This document shows positions 44,622 through 56,335 of a stretch of 64,000 nucleotides of DNA, one piece after another. Where the stretch lies: assembly GCA_015680685.1 (NCBI GenBank), contig MNCI01008582.1, positions 133,068-197,067 on the forward strand, given 5' to 3'. The notes beneath the pieces are model-generated. The model was not told the DNA's origin and did no database searches. It was given only the letters and a program-made list of their open reading frames with translations. A program made the position numbers and the translations under genes. Source of the stretch: Gnetum montanum (Eukaryota; Streptophyta; Gnetopsida; Gnetales; Gnetaceae). Every line of letters starts with the position of its first letter. The stretch's first letter is position 1.

Positions 44622-45770
44622 TATTAGCAGAGGTAATAGAATAAAATTCCTTTTAGCTCTCTAGAATTACTAGTAGGACTCCAAAATTTACCTTTAAAAT
44701 TAACTATGATTGGGATCATGAGTGATGGCTTACTCAATGTATTATAGAGCCTAAATCCTAGTTTAGGATCATAGGCTTTGGTCAAGTTGTGGTGTGTCCT
44801 AGAGCTTAGGGCATTAACCACAATTTAGGAAAGGTTGACTATGAGTCAAGGAATGATTATGATGGTCTAACCACAAGTTGTGGCTAGCTCATGTTTAATA
44901 AAAAATATGTTAAACTTCTATCTTTGATATCCTATAGATTTTTTTAAGACCATGAGTCATGGTTGACTCATGCTATAATATCATGAGTTGTGATGAAGTC
45001 ATTATCATCATCATCATAGTCTTGTGCGATGAAAATGGGGTTGACTACATGAGTTCTCTTTGCCATTTGCATCTAAAAAAATATCTAACTCTTCATAGTC
45101 TTGTGCGATGAAAATGGGGTTGACTACATGAGTTCTCTTTGCCATTTGCATCTATGAAGAGTTAGATATTTTTTTATTTGAAGTTTCTTTATATCATCTT
45201 TAATTAATCTTCCTATGTATTGATTGTTGCACATCACATTTGGGAAATGCTATAGCATCTACAAAATTTGAAAAAGAATTCATACATGAGATTTGGAAAG
45301 GTTTTACAATCAATTACCAACCTAATGCTAACCCTCCTCCTTTCATATTTAATATTGGGGCTCACATTAGAAAAGTATCAAGAATTATAGTAACGTTTTG
45401 ATAGTACTTTATGTAAATCATAAGACATGGTTAAGTCATCTTTTATTCGTGGTTTTACAAAGATGCCAAAATAAATCATTAAAAGATGTCAAAATAGAGC
45501 TCAAACTATCTTGCACGGGCTAAGGATGATGGTGGTAATGTAACAATAATAAGAGTAGCCTCAAATGGCTAGGCATTTGAGGCTTGTACTTCACACTAAG
45601 TGCTAAATAAAATTTTTAGGATAAATTATTCTTTTTAGATCCAATGGTTTCTTGCTTAGTCAAGAAACCCCTACTTCAACTTGGAATGTTTTCAAACCTA
45701 CAATACCCACTTAAACAAATAAGAAGCAATAATGGAGATTGATCTTTGAGAAACACCTAAAATAATTAAT
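44622..45770 (-). mobile_element. LTR family D, truncated 5' LTR of the Copia remnant
   Basis: Collinear with 36030-36830 (for example GAAAGATTAACC/ACCTTTAAAATTAACTATGATTGG near 44690, CAATAATGGAGATT near 45740), interrupted by the RTE tail at 45001-45385. The first about 260 bases of the LTR (minus sense), including the TATA box, are missing at its right edge. Confidence 0.65.
45001..45385 (-). mobile_element. RTE LINE 3' end with local tandem and inverted duplication
   Basis: Minus strand. The text KDDIKKLQIKKYLTLHR corresponds to KDNLKKLQINKDLALHR of the RTE at 21540-22036, and RTHVVNPIFIAQDYDDDD to its end, with an (ATC)n tail on plus at about 45003-45017. A 61-bp unit occurs twice, exactly: 45014-45074 and 45093-45153. 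A perfect 21-bp inverted repeat, 45075-45095 and 45155-45175, brackets the second unit. The element interrupts LTR D. Confidence 0.8.
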
Positions 45771-45779
45771 ATTTTCTAA

Positions 45780-46690
45780 TAAATAATGTTTATTAAATTT
45801 GATATCAGATCATTAATAAATATATTTTAGCTACTTTTTATTATTCATAATATGTCATATTTCTTTAATAATATTTGTATATGTTTTATATTGTAGGGTT
45901 AAAATAAGGATTAAATGGCCTTAAGTGAAAAATTTATTTGCACCATCATATCTAAACATTTAAATTAATTGGTTTTGATCCCTTATTTACATAAAATGAA
46001 TTCTAGACATGAAATTTATGATTAGTTAAAGTTACCTATAAATAGTACCCATAAAATCTACCACATAGGAATTAAAAGTCTATATTTATCATCATCATGT
46101 AAAATTTGGAAGGAAAATTCAACAACCAAGACTTGGAAGGCATGCTTCTAGACAATGGAGACTTTGAATCTATCTTATCCAAAAGATAAAAGAATTTTAG
46201 GATCCATCATTAGACACTCATACCCTACTAAATGTATCTAAAATCTGTATAAATAGAGGTATTAGGCCTTATGCTCCTTGCTTGAGGAGGGTAGTCTAAG
46301 GTTAATGTTTCCCTTCTTCCTAATTGCTTATTTTCCTAAAGACAACTACTAATTTCTCCTATTTCTCTTTGCATCTTTGTATTTTTATTTTCATTTCATT
46401 TGTACAAGTAGAGTTAAAAATCATTTCTCAACATTAGAGTGAGGTAAGAGGTCTCATCAATGTATAGATCTCCTCTTATTATCTTTGTCTTTTTATTATT
46501 AATGAAATAGAAGTTGGAGTCCTTTGTGTGTTTTTACTTTAAGCTAGAAAAAAGGAATGTTCATTGGATATACCATTGATCAATAGGTAACAAATATTTA
46601 TTAAGAAAGAAGTTGAGGTATCAAGGGAAGAAGTATTAATAAACTTAAGAAATAAACCCATGTAGTTAGTTTCTTTCTATAATTTTTGAT
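45780..46690 (+). mobile_element. Candidate LTR family E
   Basis: A plus-strand TATA box TATAAATAGAGG at 46248-46259 is followed by TAGGCCTTATGCTCC and a pyrimidine-rich stretch with AATAAT-type signals, as in an R-U5 region. Ends are not resolved and no primer site is convincing. Confidence 0.4.
46248..46259 (+). promoter_or_regulatory. TATA box of candidate LTR E
   Basis: TATAAATAGAGG, 20 to 40 bases upstream of a likely transcript start. Confidence 0.5.
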
Positions 46691-47070
46691 TGAAAAATCA
46701 AATCTAAAAATTTCAGATTTTAAAAATCAAATTTAAAAAATGATATTCAAAAATTTCAAATTGAGATCTAAAGTTTTAAATTTGAAAAATTAGATTTTAT
46801 AAACTAGATTTGAAATTTTCTAATATGAAAATTAAAATATGAGAAATAAGATTTTAAAAATGAGATCTGAAAATTTTAGATTTGAAATATTTGAAAATTC
46901 TAGATCTAAAAAATCAAGTTTAAACATTTTGATCTTTAATTTTAGGTCTAAAAATATAGATTTAGAAAGGTTGATCTTAAAATTTGAGATCTCCAAGTTC
47001 AAATCTAAAAATCTAAGATTGGAGAATTTATCCTCTGATATAAGATTTAAAATTTGAAATTTAAACAAAA
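46690..47070. repeat. Degenerate AAATTT/AGATTT array
   Basis: Some 380 bases built from short words AAATTTGAAAT, TTAGATTTGAAAT, AAATCTAAAAAT on both strands, with a loose spacing of about 10 to 20 bases. The self-complementary AAATTT core makes open frames on both strands that mirror each other (46839-47057 plus, 46832-47068 minus); neither looks like a real protein. Confidence 0.65.
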
Positions 47071-48689
47071 ATTAAATTAGTTTTCTCTTTCAAAGTGGAA
47101 GGAAACATTATATTTTTAGGTTCATAATGGCGTAGAATCTAGAAGATCTAAGCAAGTCTTCTAAAACTTAGAATAGATTTTTATTTTTGAAGAAAAAGAG
47201 AGAAATAATTTTCTTTAGAATCTATTATAATATAAGGTATAGGATTTAAATTAACATTTTAAATATTTCTTTACATTATTTTAAAGAAATAAATATGATT
47301 GATTAGGAACATGTATAATAAATGTTACAATCTCTAGTTTCTTTTTGATTTTTCTTTATATAAACTTAGGGTGTAGGCTTTAAGTTTATTATTTGATTTA
47401 ATATTCATCTTTCCCATCCATTTTATGTTTCTTGAATAATGAATGGTATTAAACGTTCACAAGAGAAAGTAACATCAAAGCTTACTAGGATCCAACCAAG
47501 ATGGACAGTTACTTGTAGGGATAAGAGGGATGTTGCAAACAACTCCATGTCCTTGAGGAATGGAGATTTTAAAACCCATAAGACAAAAACCCCCCCTAGA
47601 CTCTGCTACTCAAGAAGTATATAAACTTAAGAAACCATGAGAAACTATAAGTATCAAAGGAAAATCAAAAATCAAGTTGCTAATTAAAACACCACATACT
47701 TTTCAAGAAGAAAAAAGAAAAATGATCCATGAAATTAGAGTGGTTTAATTAGTTCTATATGGTAATCCACTCTTTAAACTAATGAAATTATATTTTGAGA
47801 AATTTTTAGGATTAGATGATGAGCAAAGTCAAGTATCTCAAGGTTCTTCCTCAAATCTCAATGTTAATCCTATGGAGCAATAAATTTCATTCACCAATGA
47901 GTGGCACATATGTTAGTAATTTGGAATCTTTCTTCTCTATATCAGTTTACATTTCTATGATGAGGGTTAGATTTAGTCATTCAATTCAAACATGGATAGG
48001 TGGCCTAGGTGTAGGCATTCCCATAAATACTTCTACAACATTTGGACCTTCAACATCTACCACATGATTATTTACACTCAAACAAATTCCACGTGTTATT
48101 TATTATTAAGGAAATCAATTGCCTCCAAGACTAAGTGCAAATATAGATAAATTATTAAATCATAGAATGACCAACATTTCACAAGCATATTTAATTTATT
48201 CATATGGAAGGGATGTAAAAGTTAAGAATATTCACTTGCTAAATTCTTATCTAAAGATAAGCTAAATTCCTTACAAAAACAATTGATGGTTTTTTCACAA
48301 AGTGAAAAAAAAAGATTAAATATCAAGCTTTGATAGATTTAAAGCTTTACATCTAAAGAATTCAAATCATAAATTTATACCTTAATAACTATAACAATTC
48401 TCGTAAAAGAACTATTATCTTATTGGAGATAAAATGTAGATTTTTCTTAGGGAGGAAACATTTTAAAAATTACATCTAAAGTTGGATGACATGTCTTAAA
48501 TTCCTTAGTTGATCAAAGTAAATGATGTTCTAGGATAGATCTAACTTTTGAAGTACTTGAAGAGACTAGAACATTAAATAGAAAGGTAGATGAATTAACA
48601 AAATTTTTTATGGATAGTGATAAGTTGGCTCAAGATCAAAACTATTGTAATCTAAGTAGTAGTTAACAACACACTTTAAGTAACTATCT
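47071..48689 (+). other. Decayed retroelement interior, not identified
   Basis: Broken plus-strand frames, e.g. 47439-47624 (MNGIKRSQEKVTSKLTRIQP) and around 48530-48660 (LTFEVLEETRTLNRKVDELT-like). They are basic and charged, compatible with a gag N-terminus or leader protein, but I see no diagnostic motif. Confidence 0.35.
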
Positions 48690-49756
48690 GATACCACATT
48701 TTTGTGCAAATACATTTAATGATTTATAAATATTAATGAAGCATCAACTGGCTGAGATATCGTAGATGCTACATCACATCTGCAGTGTAGCATCCCTAAT
48801 GGTGCATCTTAGTTGGTTGCTACATCATAGATGCTACATCACATCTAGAAAGTTGTAGATGCAATATCATAGTTGGGTTGAAGGGTACTTGTTGATGCAA
48901 CCCCATCAACACATAACCATCGATGCATGTGCAGACACATTAACGCATACATGTTGATGTGGTGTCTGTTTTCACCTAAGATATGCATGCACTATCATGT
49001 ATTTGGGAATTCTTTTGTTAATAGAGTAGCCAAACCCTTATAGTTTTATTCTATAGTCTCAGAGAATAGTCAATGAGTGCCTGCAGTGTGAATCTGAGTT
49101 AGTTTCATGGAATCTTATTCAAGTGGCAATGTACCTAAACACATTCCATGAATGACAATAAGATCAAGATTGATTCTTATTCATTGCAACACTTTAACTT
49201 AGATTAAATTTACTTTCCTTGAAATTTTACTTTACATGTACTTAGTTAATATTTATGTTTCATGTACATAGTTAATATTTACATTTCCATACACATTAAT
49301 CAATTGGTGAAATGAGCATGACTAGTTTCAAGCATAAACACATATTTGCTTGGTAATCCTAGTAGTGTTATTGCTTGGTTCACCTAGTAGTGTAGTGCTT
49401 GATAATCCTAGTAGTGGATAATTGGTTTTAGGATGTGGAAAAAAAGCTAGAAATGGACACTCATTACCTATAGGCTAGTTTATACTTTTCTTTTCATTGT
49501 TAATGAGATTAAATAATTAATTTCTCTATTATTGTTAGGAGTAGCATAAAGCTAAAAAAAATCAACAATCATATGCTTCACTTTGGACTAAATCATACAT
49601 GATAAAGCTACCACTAGCCCAAGTGGAAAGATAGTGAACTATGATCAATGCTTAATGATCTAGATGCACAACTAGCCCCATCCATGGAATTTGACTAGAT
49701 CGTGTGTGAATGCTCGTGATTCATATGGTTGGACATAGGGGACCCATTGCTCATCA
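48690..49756 (+). mobile_element. 5' LTR of element 4 (subfamily A2)
   Basis: From TGATACCACATT to CTCATCA. Shares with the LTRs of element 5 the GATATCGTAGATGCTACATC array, a GCATACATGTTGATG block, TGAGTGCCTGCAG near 49074, and the closing TCATATGGTTGGACATAGGGG. The start is the least certain edge. Confidence 0.7.
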
Positions 49757-49757
49757 C

Positions 49758-49775
49758 TAGCATCATTGCCATGGA
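49758..49775 (+). other. Primer-binding site of element 4 (tRNA-Asp type)
   Basis: TAGCATCATTGCCATGGA in the fixed place after TCATCA. A decayed form of TGGCGCCGTTGCCGGGGA. Confidence 0.5.
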
Positions 49776-49907
49776 ATTTAATTAGCTATGTGTACTATCT
49801 AAGAGTTAGTGAAATTATACAATGATGTTATAATAAACCTAAAAGATAACATCATTAAGAAAAGTAATAATAATGATGAAAGCACACTATTCTTCTTCCA
49901 AGCTAAT

Positions 49908-50755
49908 ATGGCTTCTTGTCATAGGGGAGATTCTTTGCTACCATACAAAGGAAAATCCAATTAGCAAAGATGTGAAGGATCAAAACTGTCAGTTCCCCAA
50001 AAATGAAGAGTCATTTATACTCATCTTGATGATTATGTTCTAGACTTCACCTTCATCCTACATTAGTATGAATAATTGTAGTGGAGGGACATGGAGGGAA
50101 ACATTGTATTGTTGCCTAATTGATCAGTTCCTGCGACGTTGCTCCAAACTCTTATGAAATTGGGCATTGCAGGGCCTAATGTAGAGTATGTTATGTAGGA
50201 TCATAACTATTGGGATTATCATCCCAATGAGGCACAATGAAAGAAATATTGGCAATAGGAGATTAGCTACAAAGTGTCAAAGAGAAAATGGTTCACAAAC
50301 CCATTATTCCTACTAGGCTAGAAGAAAGGTGAGGATTGCTTCTCTAGGAATTCTTAAAACACTAATTCTCCTCATCTCTCCTTTGATGAAGGGGACCCTA
50401 AATAGAATTTACAGTCCACTATAAATAATCTTGGTTTGAGAAAGAATGAGTTCATCCATTGTAAATAATCCTAGTTCGGGAAAGAATGGGTTCCATGATC
50501 ATGGAGGCTTCAAAAGGTAGAAACTAGGATAAGCACCATGATAGAGATAGACATGGTGAATGTGGCTATGACCTAAGAAGAAGGAGTACCAGGCATTGTA
50601 CTGGTTCTAGCTCTCCCCCCTCTTCACCTTCAACATCCTCATCTTCTTCCTCCTCTAGCTTTGACCAAAGCTATAGAGGATGAGATTGTGATGGAGGCCA
50701 CTAGTGGGGCAAAGATGATCGCAAGGCCTACTAGAATAGTAGACTTCATGAGGAA
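49908..50755 (+). pseudogene. gag of element 4, N-terminal part
   Basis: The ATG at 49908-49910 begins ATGGCTTCTTGTCATAGG, equivalent to the gag starts of elements 1 and 2. Homology can be followed through the TACTCATCTTGATGATTATG (TH-LDEY) segment near 50020, WRDMEGNIVL near 50085-50115 and the Ser-rich spacer near 50600-50660 (TCTTCCTCCTCTAGC). Broken by stops. It ends at about 50755, where minus-strand gypsy sequence begins, so the capsid domain and everything after are lost. Confidence 0.7.
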
Positions 50756-50764
50756 TTCCATATT

Positions 50765-51545
50765 TTTATTAACAAAGTAAGTTCCATGATCACTAATTAA
50801 GATGTTATACATGCCAAATCTAGTTATACTATGTGCATGGAAAAAGAAAACTATTACTTTTATATCATTAGTTATAGTAGCCTTAGCTTCAACCTATTTT
50901 GTAACATACTTAATACAAACTAGAATGTAGCAATTTCCTTGTGATGGGGAAAATGGTCCTAAGAAATCAATCCTCCATATATTAAAGGACTTAGAAATTT
51001 AGATAGATTGTTTAGGAATTTCATGTCTTTTAGATAGTAACCTAGCTTGTTGACAGAAATCATAAAATTTAGCAAAGGAAGTGCATCTTTAAAAATAGTG
51101 GGCTAATAAAATCCATTATTTAAGACTTTTTCCCCTATACATTTTTCATCAAAATGTTCTCCACCCATGTCATCATGAATCATTATAAGTATCAATTATT
51201 ATTTACATTTTGGAACATATCTACAAGCAATATTATCTATAAAAATTCTATATATAGTGGGTTCGCTCCAAATGTACTTACCTCCCCATCTTAAGAAGCT
51301 TCATTTTTCATTACTATCCTAGTGAGATGGATTTTTTAAGGTCACAAACTAGTTTGTGATATTTGCAAACCATGTTTCTTTTTGTTATAAATGAAAAATA
51401 TGTTCTTCTAGAAACTTATCATTAAGGGAACCTAGGATTTTAAACTTCTCTAGTAAGGCTTATCATGAAAGGTTATAAGTTATCACATGCTTTCATCTTT
51501 TTTGTAAATAATTTTCAGCCAAATTATTCGTATTGGGTTAAGTAT
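50765..51545 (-). pseudogene. Gypsy integrase, N-terminal half
   Basis: Minus strand. Upstream edge: FLRWGGKYIWSEPTIYRIFI then DNIACRYVPKCK (family: YxW..P.L......D.IIRRCVP). Then HDDMGGEHFDEKCIGEKVLN and NGFY-stop-PTIFKDA (zinc-binding region, GGH....T..KVL..GFYWPT.F.DA). Then WRIDFLGPF (first catalytic Asp, about 50965) and, near 50771-50786, SDHGT (second catalytic Asp). It is cut before the third catalytic residue by the junction with element 4. Several Trp and Gln codons are stops. Confidence 0.8.
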
Positions 51546-51554
51546 TCTAGGAGG

Positions 51555-51745
51555 TATTCGTATTGGTTTAGCACCATCCTCTAAGTAGATATGATGTTTA
51601 CATATGTTTGAAGATATTCTTTTCTTTAAATCTTCATAAGTCTAAGCAAATACATCCATCTTCCTATTTAATACATCTAGTAACTTGCCCTCATGTTTGA
51701 TTGCTAATTTAAAATTTATGATTAAGGGTCTATTATTATATGTAC
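51555..51745 (-). pseudogene. Gypsy RT, N-terminal scrap joined to integrase
   Basis: Minus strand. HEGKLLDVLNRKMDVFA-stop-TYEDLK, then ISSNICKHHIYLEDGAKPIR and RILNPI, matching the segment just before RT fingers in Athila-like elements (GWTI.DI.GISP..C.H.I.LEDGAKP.R..QR.LNP). The palm, thumb and RNase H are missing: this runs within a few bases into the integrase N-terminus. Confidence 0.78.
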
Positions 51746-52162
51746 TTAATGATGGCTAGTAGTTCCTTAGGCTAGATAACAATTTTTTTTGTAAGGGTTT
51801 TTCTAATGTTAGTACGTTAGATCAAAAATCCAATGACTAGTTGATTTATTGATGAAATTCTTAATCTTCTTCATTAATGTGAACTTTCTATTGATTATTT
51901 AAAATTACTACTTCTTCATCCTTAGTTAATATCATGAGGGCCACTTTGTAAATCATTTTTACTTGACATATTTATAAAATATACTTATTAAGGTTAAAAA
52001 TTTTAAGGATAAATGTCATATTAATAAATAATAGTTGCAATAATCCTATGCAATAGTGAATTATGACATTGGTAGTAGCTAAATAAGATCTTTATATCTT
52101 TTCAAAATATTCTTATTAAAGATAAAAATATTAAGGTCAAATGTAATATTGGTAAATAATAG

Positions 52163-52870
52163 TTATAGTAATCTTGAGTGACAATAAATTGTGACATTAG
52201 TGGTACCTTCCAAATGTCTCTCTAGGATAATAATAAAATAATCTAAATCATGAACCTCTAGTATGATAAATTTAGTAGGGTATAATTCATGCTCTACCTT
52301 AATAATGATGCTCTTCACTATTTCTAAAGATGAGATTGTTGTACCATCTACTAAGGATATAGTCATGTTGGTTTATTTGATGTCCAAAATTCCTATTGGT
52401 TAAGCTAACTTAGGTGGCATGATGTTTATACTTTTCCATAAATCTAGTAGTGCATTTTGAAGGTGTTTGTTCTTTATGATAATGGAAATGATTGAAGTTT
52501 CAAGATCCTTGTATTTTGGCAATAATATTTTTTGTATAATATTTGTGTACAATCTACTATACTTGTTGTGGAATCTTTTTCTTTTTCTTTTTGGTACACA
52601 AAATCTTAAGATACTTAGCATAAAGAGGAGTGTCTTAAATTGCTTGATACAAGGAAATGTTGATATGTATATATTTTAAAATTATTTCTAGATAGCCATT
52701 CAGATGTATTTTCTTAGTCAACCTATTAGGGTATAGTGTTGGTATATTCCTTGCTTTCTTTGATGAAAGTTCAAAAGGTATTACTAATGATGATGTAGAA
52801 GGAAAGAATGATGATGATGTTAAATGTATATGAATGAAGTTTAGTAGCATAGTGTTTCAAAAATTCATGA
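52163..52870 (-). pseudogene. Gypsy gag end and aspartic protease (Athila-like)
   Basis: Minus strand. IHINISLYQAI and a lost reading of YAK.LK.LC lead into VPKRKRKRFHN (family: IPL.DA....YAKFLKDL...KR). Then KYKDLETSIISIIIKNKHLQ, NALLDLWKSINIMPPKLA (family ALLDLGASINLMP; catalytic Asp kept, Gly-Ala changed), and DGTTISSLEIVKSIIIKVEH, LDYFIIILERHLEGTTNVTI (family DF.IIILGRPFL.T..A.I). Frames change at 52400/52366. Belongs with the RT scrap and integrase at lower coordinates. Confidence 0.82.
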
Positions 52871-53584
52871 ATAGAGAGTTCAATTAAGTATTGATTCATT
52901 TTTACTAGATAATCTACTGAGTGAAGTTCCTGAGCCTGAAGGGATAACCCCAATTTTTGTTGATTATGCATCACAAAGGAGAGCTTATACAAAGATCCTT
53001 GTTATGATTTCTTCCAAGTTTTCTACTATAGAAGCTATCTTCATGAACAAGCCTTAGAATTATTAATGAATTTATTTTATCCTCATTTGATAAAGTTGAT
53101 TTTGGGAGTTTTTCCACAAAGTGTCAACCAACAAATAATCAATTAAATAAGGGAAAATTTTCATGAGGCTATTTTCCTACATGCTTACTATACCTAGATT
53201 CTTATAGTAGTAGGGAAGGCCTTCAAGTTACCTAGATTTATGACTTATTATTTGATAGCTTTAGAAGTTGAGCATCAAATGTGGAAAATTCCTTTGAGAT
53301 ATGATTATAAGTACAAGAAGGTATTTTCTATAAAGTGTGACTTTTGGGAATTTATCAAATTAGGGAATCTAAGGATAATGACTAGGAGATACAAAGAGCA
53401 ATGTAGTTTTTCTCTATCTCCAAAGAGAATATATTTAATTATTACAACTAGAAAAGTTCATCAGCTAGATGAAATAGAGATAGTCTATCTTAACACAATG
53501 AATAGAAAGGTAAATCAATCCAATTATAAAGCTCTAACATAGCTGCGTAGGACTCTATTAATGAAGCTATTAACTATAGCTTGT
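52871..53584. other. Unidentified coding-like remnant before element 5
   Basis: On plus, 53240-53542 is open for 100 codons: MTYYLIALEVEHQMWKIPLR, later CDFWEFIKLGNLRIMTRRYK and EQCSFSLSPKRIYLIIT. It is ordinary-looking protein rather than low-complexity and continues upstream in broken form. I do not recognise it. It may be an interior part of the retroelement seen at 47071-48689. The minus strand 52771-52992 could be gag of the gypsy fragment. Confidence 0.4.
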
Positions 53585-54636
53585 TGATGAGACCTGATAC
53601 ATTAGGTAGTTAAGTCATTGGGACATGATGAAGCATCATTTTATTAAATGTATCAATCAATTGGGATATCGTAGACGCTATATCATAGATGCTACATAGC
53701 ATCTACATTGTAGCATCCTTGTTGGTGCATCTTAGTTAGTTGCTACATTTTAAATGTTATATCACATATGCTATATCATAGATGTTGTATTGCATCTGTT
53801 ATAACTTAGCTACATCAATGTATCCTCATTGATGCAACGTTGTCTGCACACCATCATTAACATAGCCAAATGCATTAACACATTCCTATCGATATAATGC
53901 TTGTATTTTCCTATAAATATTCGAGCACCCACTGCATATTTGGCATCATTTGATTAATAGTGTAGCTAGACTCTTGTAGTTTTCTCCTATAATCTTAGGA
54001 AATAGTTAGTGAATGCCCACAACATGGATTTGAATCAATTGTATAAAATATTATTCAAGTGGAATTGTACCTAGACACATTCCATGAACAACAATAAGAT
54101 CCAGATTTATTCATATTCATTTCAGCACTTTGACTTAGAATAGATTTACTTTCAATGAAATTTATTTTGCATGTACTTTGTAAATATTTAAATTTCCATG
54201 CATGTTAATTAATTGGTGGAATGAGCAAGATTAGTTTTGAGTGTAAATACATATTCTCTTGGTAATCTCAACTGTGTTCTTATTTGGTTTGCTCAGTAGC
54301 ATAGTACTTCATAATACCAATAGTGGATACATGAGTATAGGACATGTATGGAAAGTTAGGAATGGATACTCATCAGCCTTAGGATAGTTTAGGGTTTATC
54401 TTCTTGTTATTAATTAGATTAAATAATTAATTTTCATAATTTCATATAATTTAGCCTTATTTGCACAACATTAATAATCATATGTCTCACTTTGGACTAA
54501 ACCATAAGACAACAACCTATGATCAATGCTTAATAATCCAGCTATCATGCTAGTTCCATCCACAGAATTCAACTATATTGCACGTGAATGCTTGTGATTC
54601 ATATGGTTGGGTATAGAGGATACCTACTAGTCATCA
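53585..54636 (+). mobile_element. 5' LTR of element 5
   Basis: 1,052 bases from TGATGAGACCTGATAC to AGTCATCA. The first 300 bases carry an array of GATGCTACAT/GATGCTATAT words with CATCTACATTGTAGCATCC palindromes. Closing block TCATATGGTTGGGTATAG. Confidence 0.8.
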
Positions 54637-54637
54637 T

Positions 54638-54655
54638 TTGTGCCATTGTAAAGGA
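54638..54655 (+). other. Primer-binding site of element 5 (tRNA-Asp type)
   Basis: TTGTGCCATTGTAAAGGA, one base after the LTR; a decayed TGGCGCCGTTGCCGGGGA. Confidence 0.6.
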
Positions 54656-54899
54656 TGGTGCTAGTAATCTAGATTTGTTATATTATAAATGATTATTGTT
54701 AAAGAATTAATGATTTACCTTTTAGGAAAAATTAATATTTTAAATTACACACATACATTATTGACTATGAACATGTGTTCTTCACATAGGACCTATAGTC
54801 CATGACACAATGCAAACATTGATAGTGGTAATGATAGGATCTATATTAAAGAGAATTTGAGTGAACCATTATGATCAGGGGTCTCATATGCTCAATTAG

Positions 54900-56335
54900 A
54901 CAGTTACGACATTTAAACAGTATGTTCAACTATCATAGAAAACCCTAAAGGGATGGAAGAAATTCAAGAAAAAGGAGGTCCTTAAGGCCTAGGACCTTCT
55001 CTAAACCTAGAAGAGATGAATCAAGGGATCATAGGAGGAGATATATAAGGCATGGTAATTCTCCCAATTTATCATATTCCTTTTCTTGTTCAATGTCTAG
55101 TTCTAATGAAGATGAACATAGGTATAGAGATAGAGATACACTAATGGGTCAATATGAAGATAGAAATGAAAATCAAAGACAAAATACAAGGTATCAAATG
55201 AAGAATAGATGAGGTCACCACAATTAGATAAATAGAAATATAAATTATCCTCATTATATGTTAGATGATGAAGAACCTTTGTTAGCCACTAGAAGCATGA
55301 TATAAATCATGAAGGTAGATAGAATACCCCATAGGCATCAAAGGAAAAGTTGCATCAAACAAATTGATATGAATAACATTTCTAAATTTGAGGAAGGTTA
55401 TAATTATGATTCACAACATCATTTACAAGCCTTCCATGATTCCTACACTTTGTAAAATATCAAAACTAAGTGAAAAAATCTTAAGCTATTTCCTAGGATG
55501 CTAATAGGAGAAGCAAAAAGTTGGTATAGATTGTTGGAAGTAGATTCAATCCACTGGTGGTTCACAATGCTTAAGCTCTTTAATGAGAAATACCAAATAC
55601 ATTCAAGAGTGCCCAATCTAAAAAAACAAATCCAAGGGTGAAAGAAAGAGAACCATAAATCCCTTAATGTAGCCTTGGGTAAATACTATTCTCTACTACA
55701 TAAATGCCTAGGCTATGGATTTTCTCAAAAAGAGTAGCTTCACTACATCATAGATGAGATTTGTAACAAAATAAGGAAGACCCTTGGAATCTATGCCATT
55801 GGAAGATTATCAAAGTTGAGAGCCCAATAGATACAAAGGCTAATTAAACAAGTGACAAAAGAAGAAGAAGAATTGTGTAAAAGGAAGAGCATAGAGGAAT
55901 ATAATTATGACCTAACTCTTTACAAGAAAGAGGTACATATTTATGATCAATACAAATAGGTAGCTCTTGATGAGTTGATTTCACACAAAACCTTACCAAT
56001 AGAAAAGTAAATTGCTAATATTGAAGCAAGGGTAGATAAAATGTGAGAATTGATGAATGAAATAGTTATAACCAACTTGAAAATCATAGAGGAGAAGATA
56101 AAGAAAATAGGATCAAGTGATCAAAATAAGAAGAGAAAAAAGAATAGGGAAACAAGTAATGTATCAACAAAAGGAGAAAATAGCTATAGTAGAAAAGGTT
56201 ACAAACTCATATCCAAAGGAGGATGATGGATGTGACATTTGCTAATATGAGCATCCAAAGGGCTACTACCCAATTATGTTATATCTACAAGAGTCAAGGG
56301 ATTTTTCTTTGAATCATAAGTTCATAGAAAAGTAA
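54900..56335 (+). pseudogene. gag of element 5, decayed
   Basis: Same gag as elements 2 and 3, in broken frames. Legible: FEEGYNYDSQHHLQAFHDSY (near 55390), FPRMLIGEAKSWYRL (near 55490), FNEKYQIHSRVPNLKKQIQG (near 55580), CLGYGFSQKE (near 55710), ending in CDIC, stop, YEHPKGYYPIM (near 56235-56280) at the zinc-knuckle site, where the third Cys pair is Tyr-Tyr. Stops often stand where element 2 has Trp or Gln. The N-terminal third is not legible. Confidence 0.75.

Noticed and set aside
45075-45175. MicroRNA precursor from the 21-bp inverted repeat
   Set aside because: The arms are separated by a copy of the RTE tail and belong to a LINE rearrangement; no sign of a miRNA stem around them.
46832-47068. 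Genes in the AAATTT array
   Set aside because: Both strands are open with mirror-image composition, as expected from self-complementary words.
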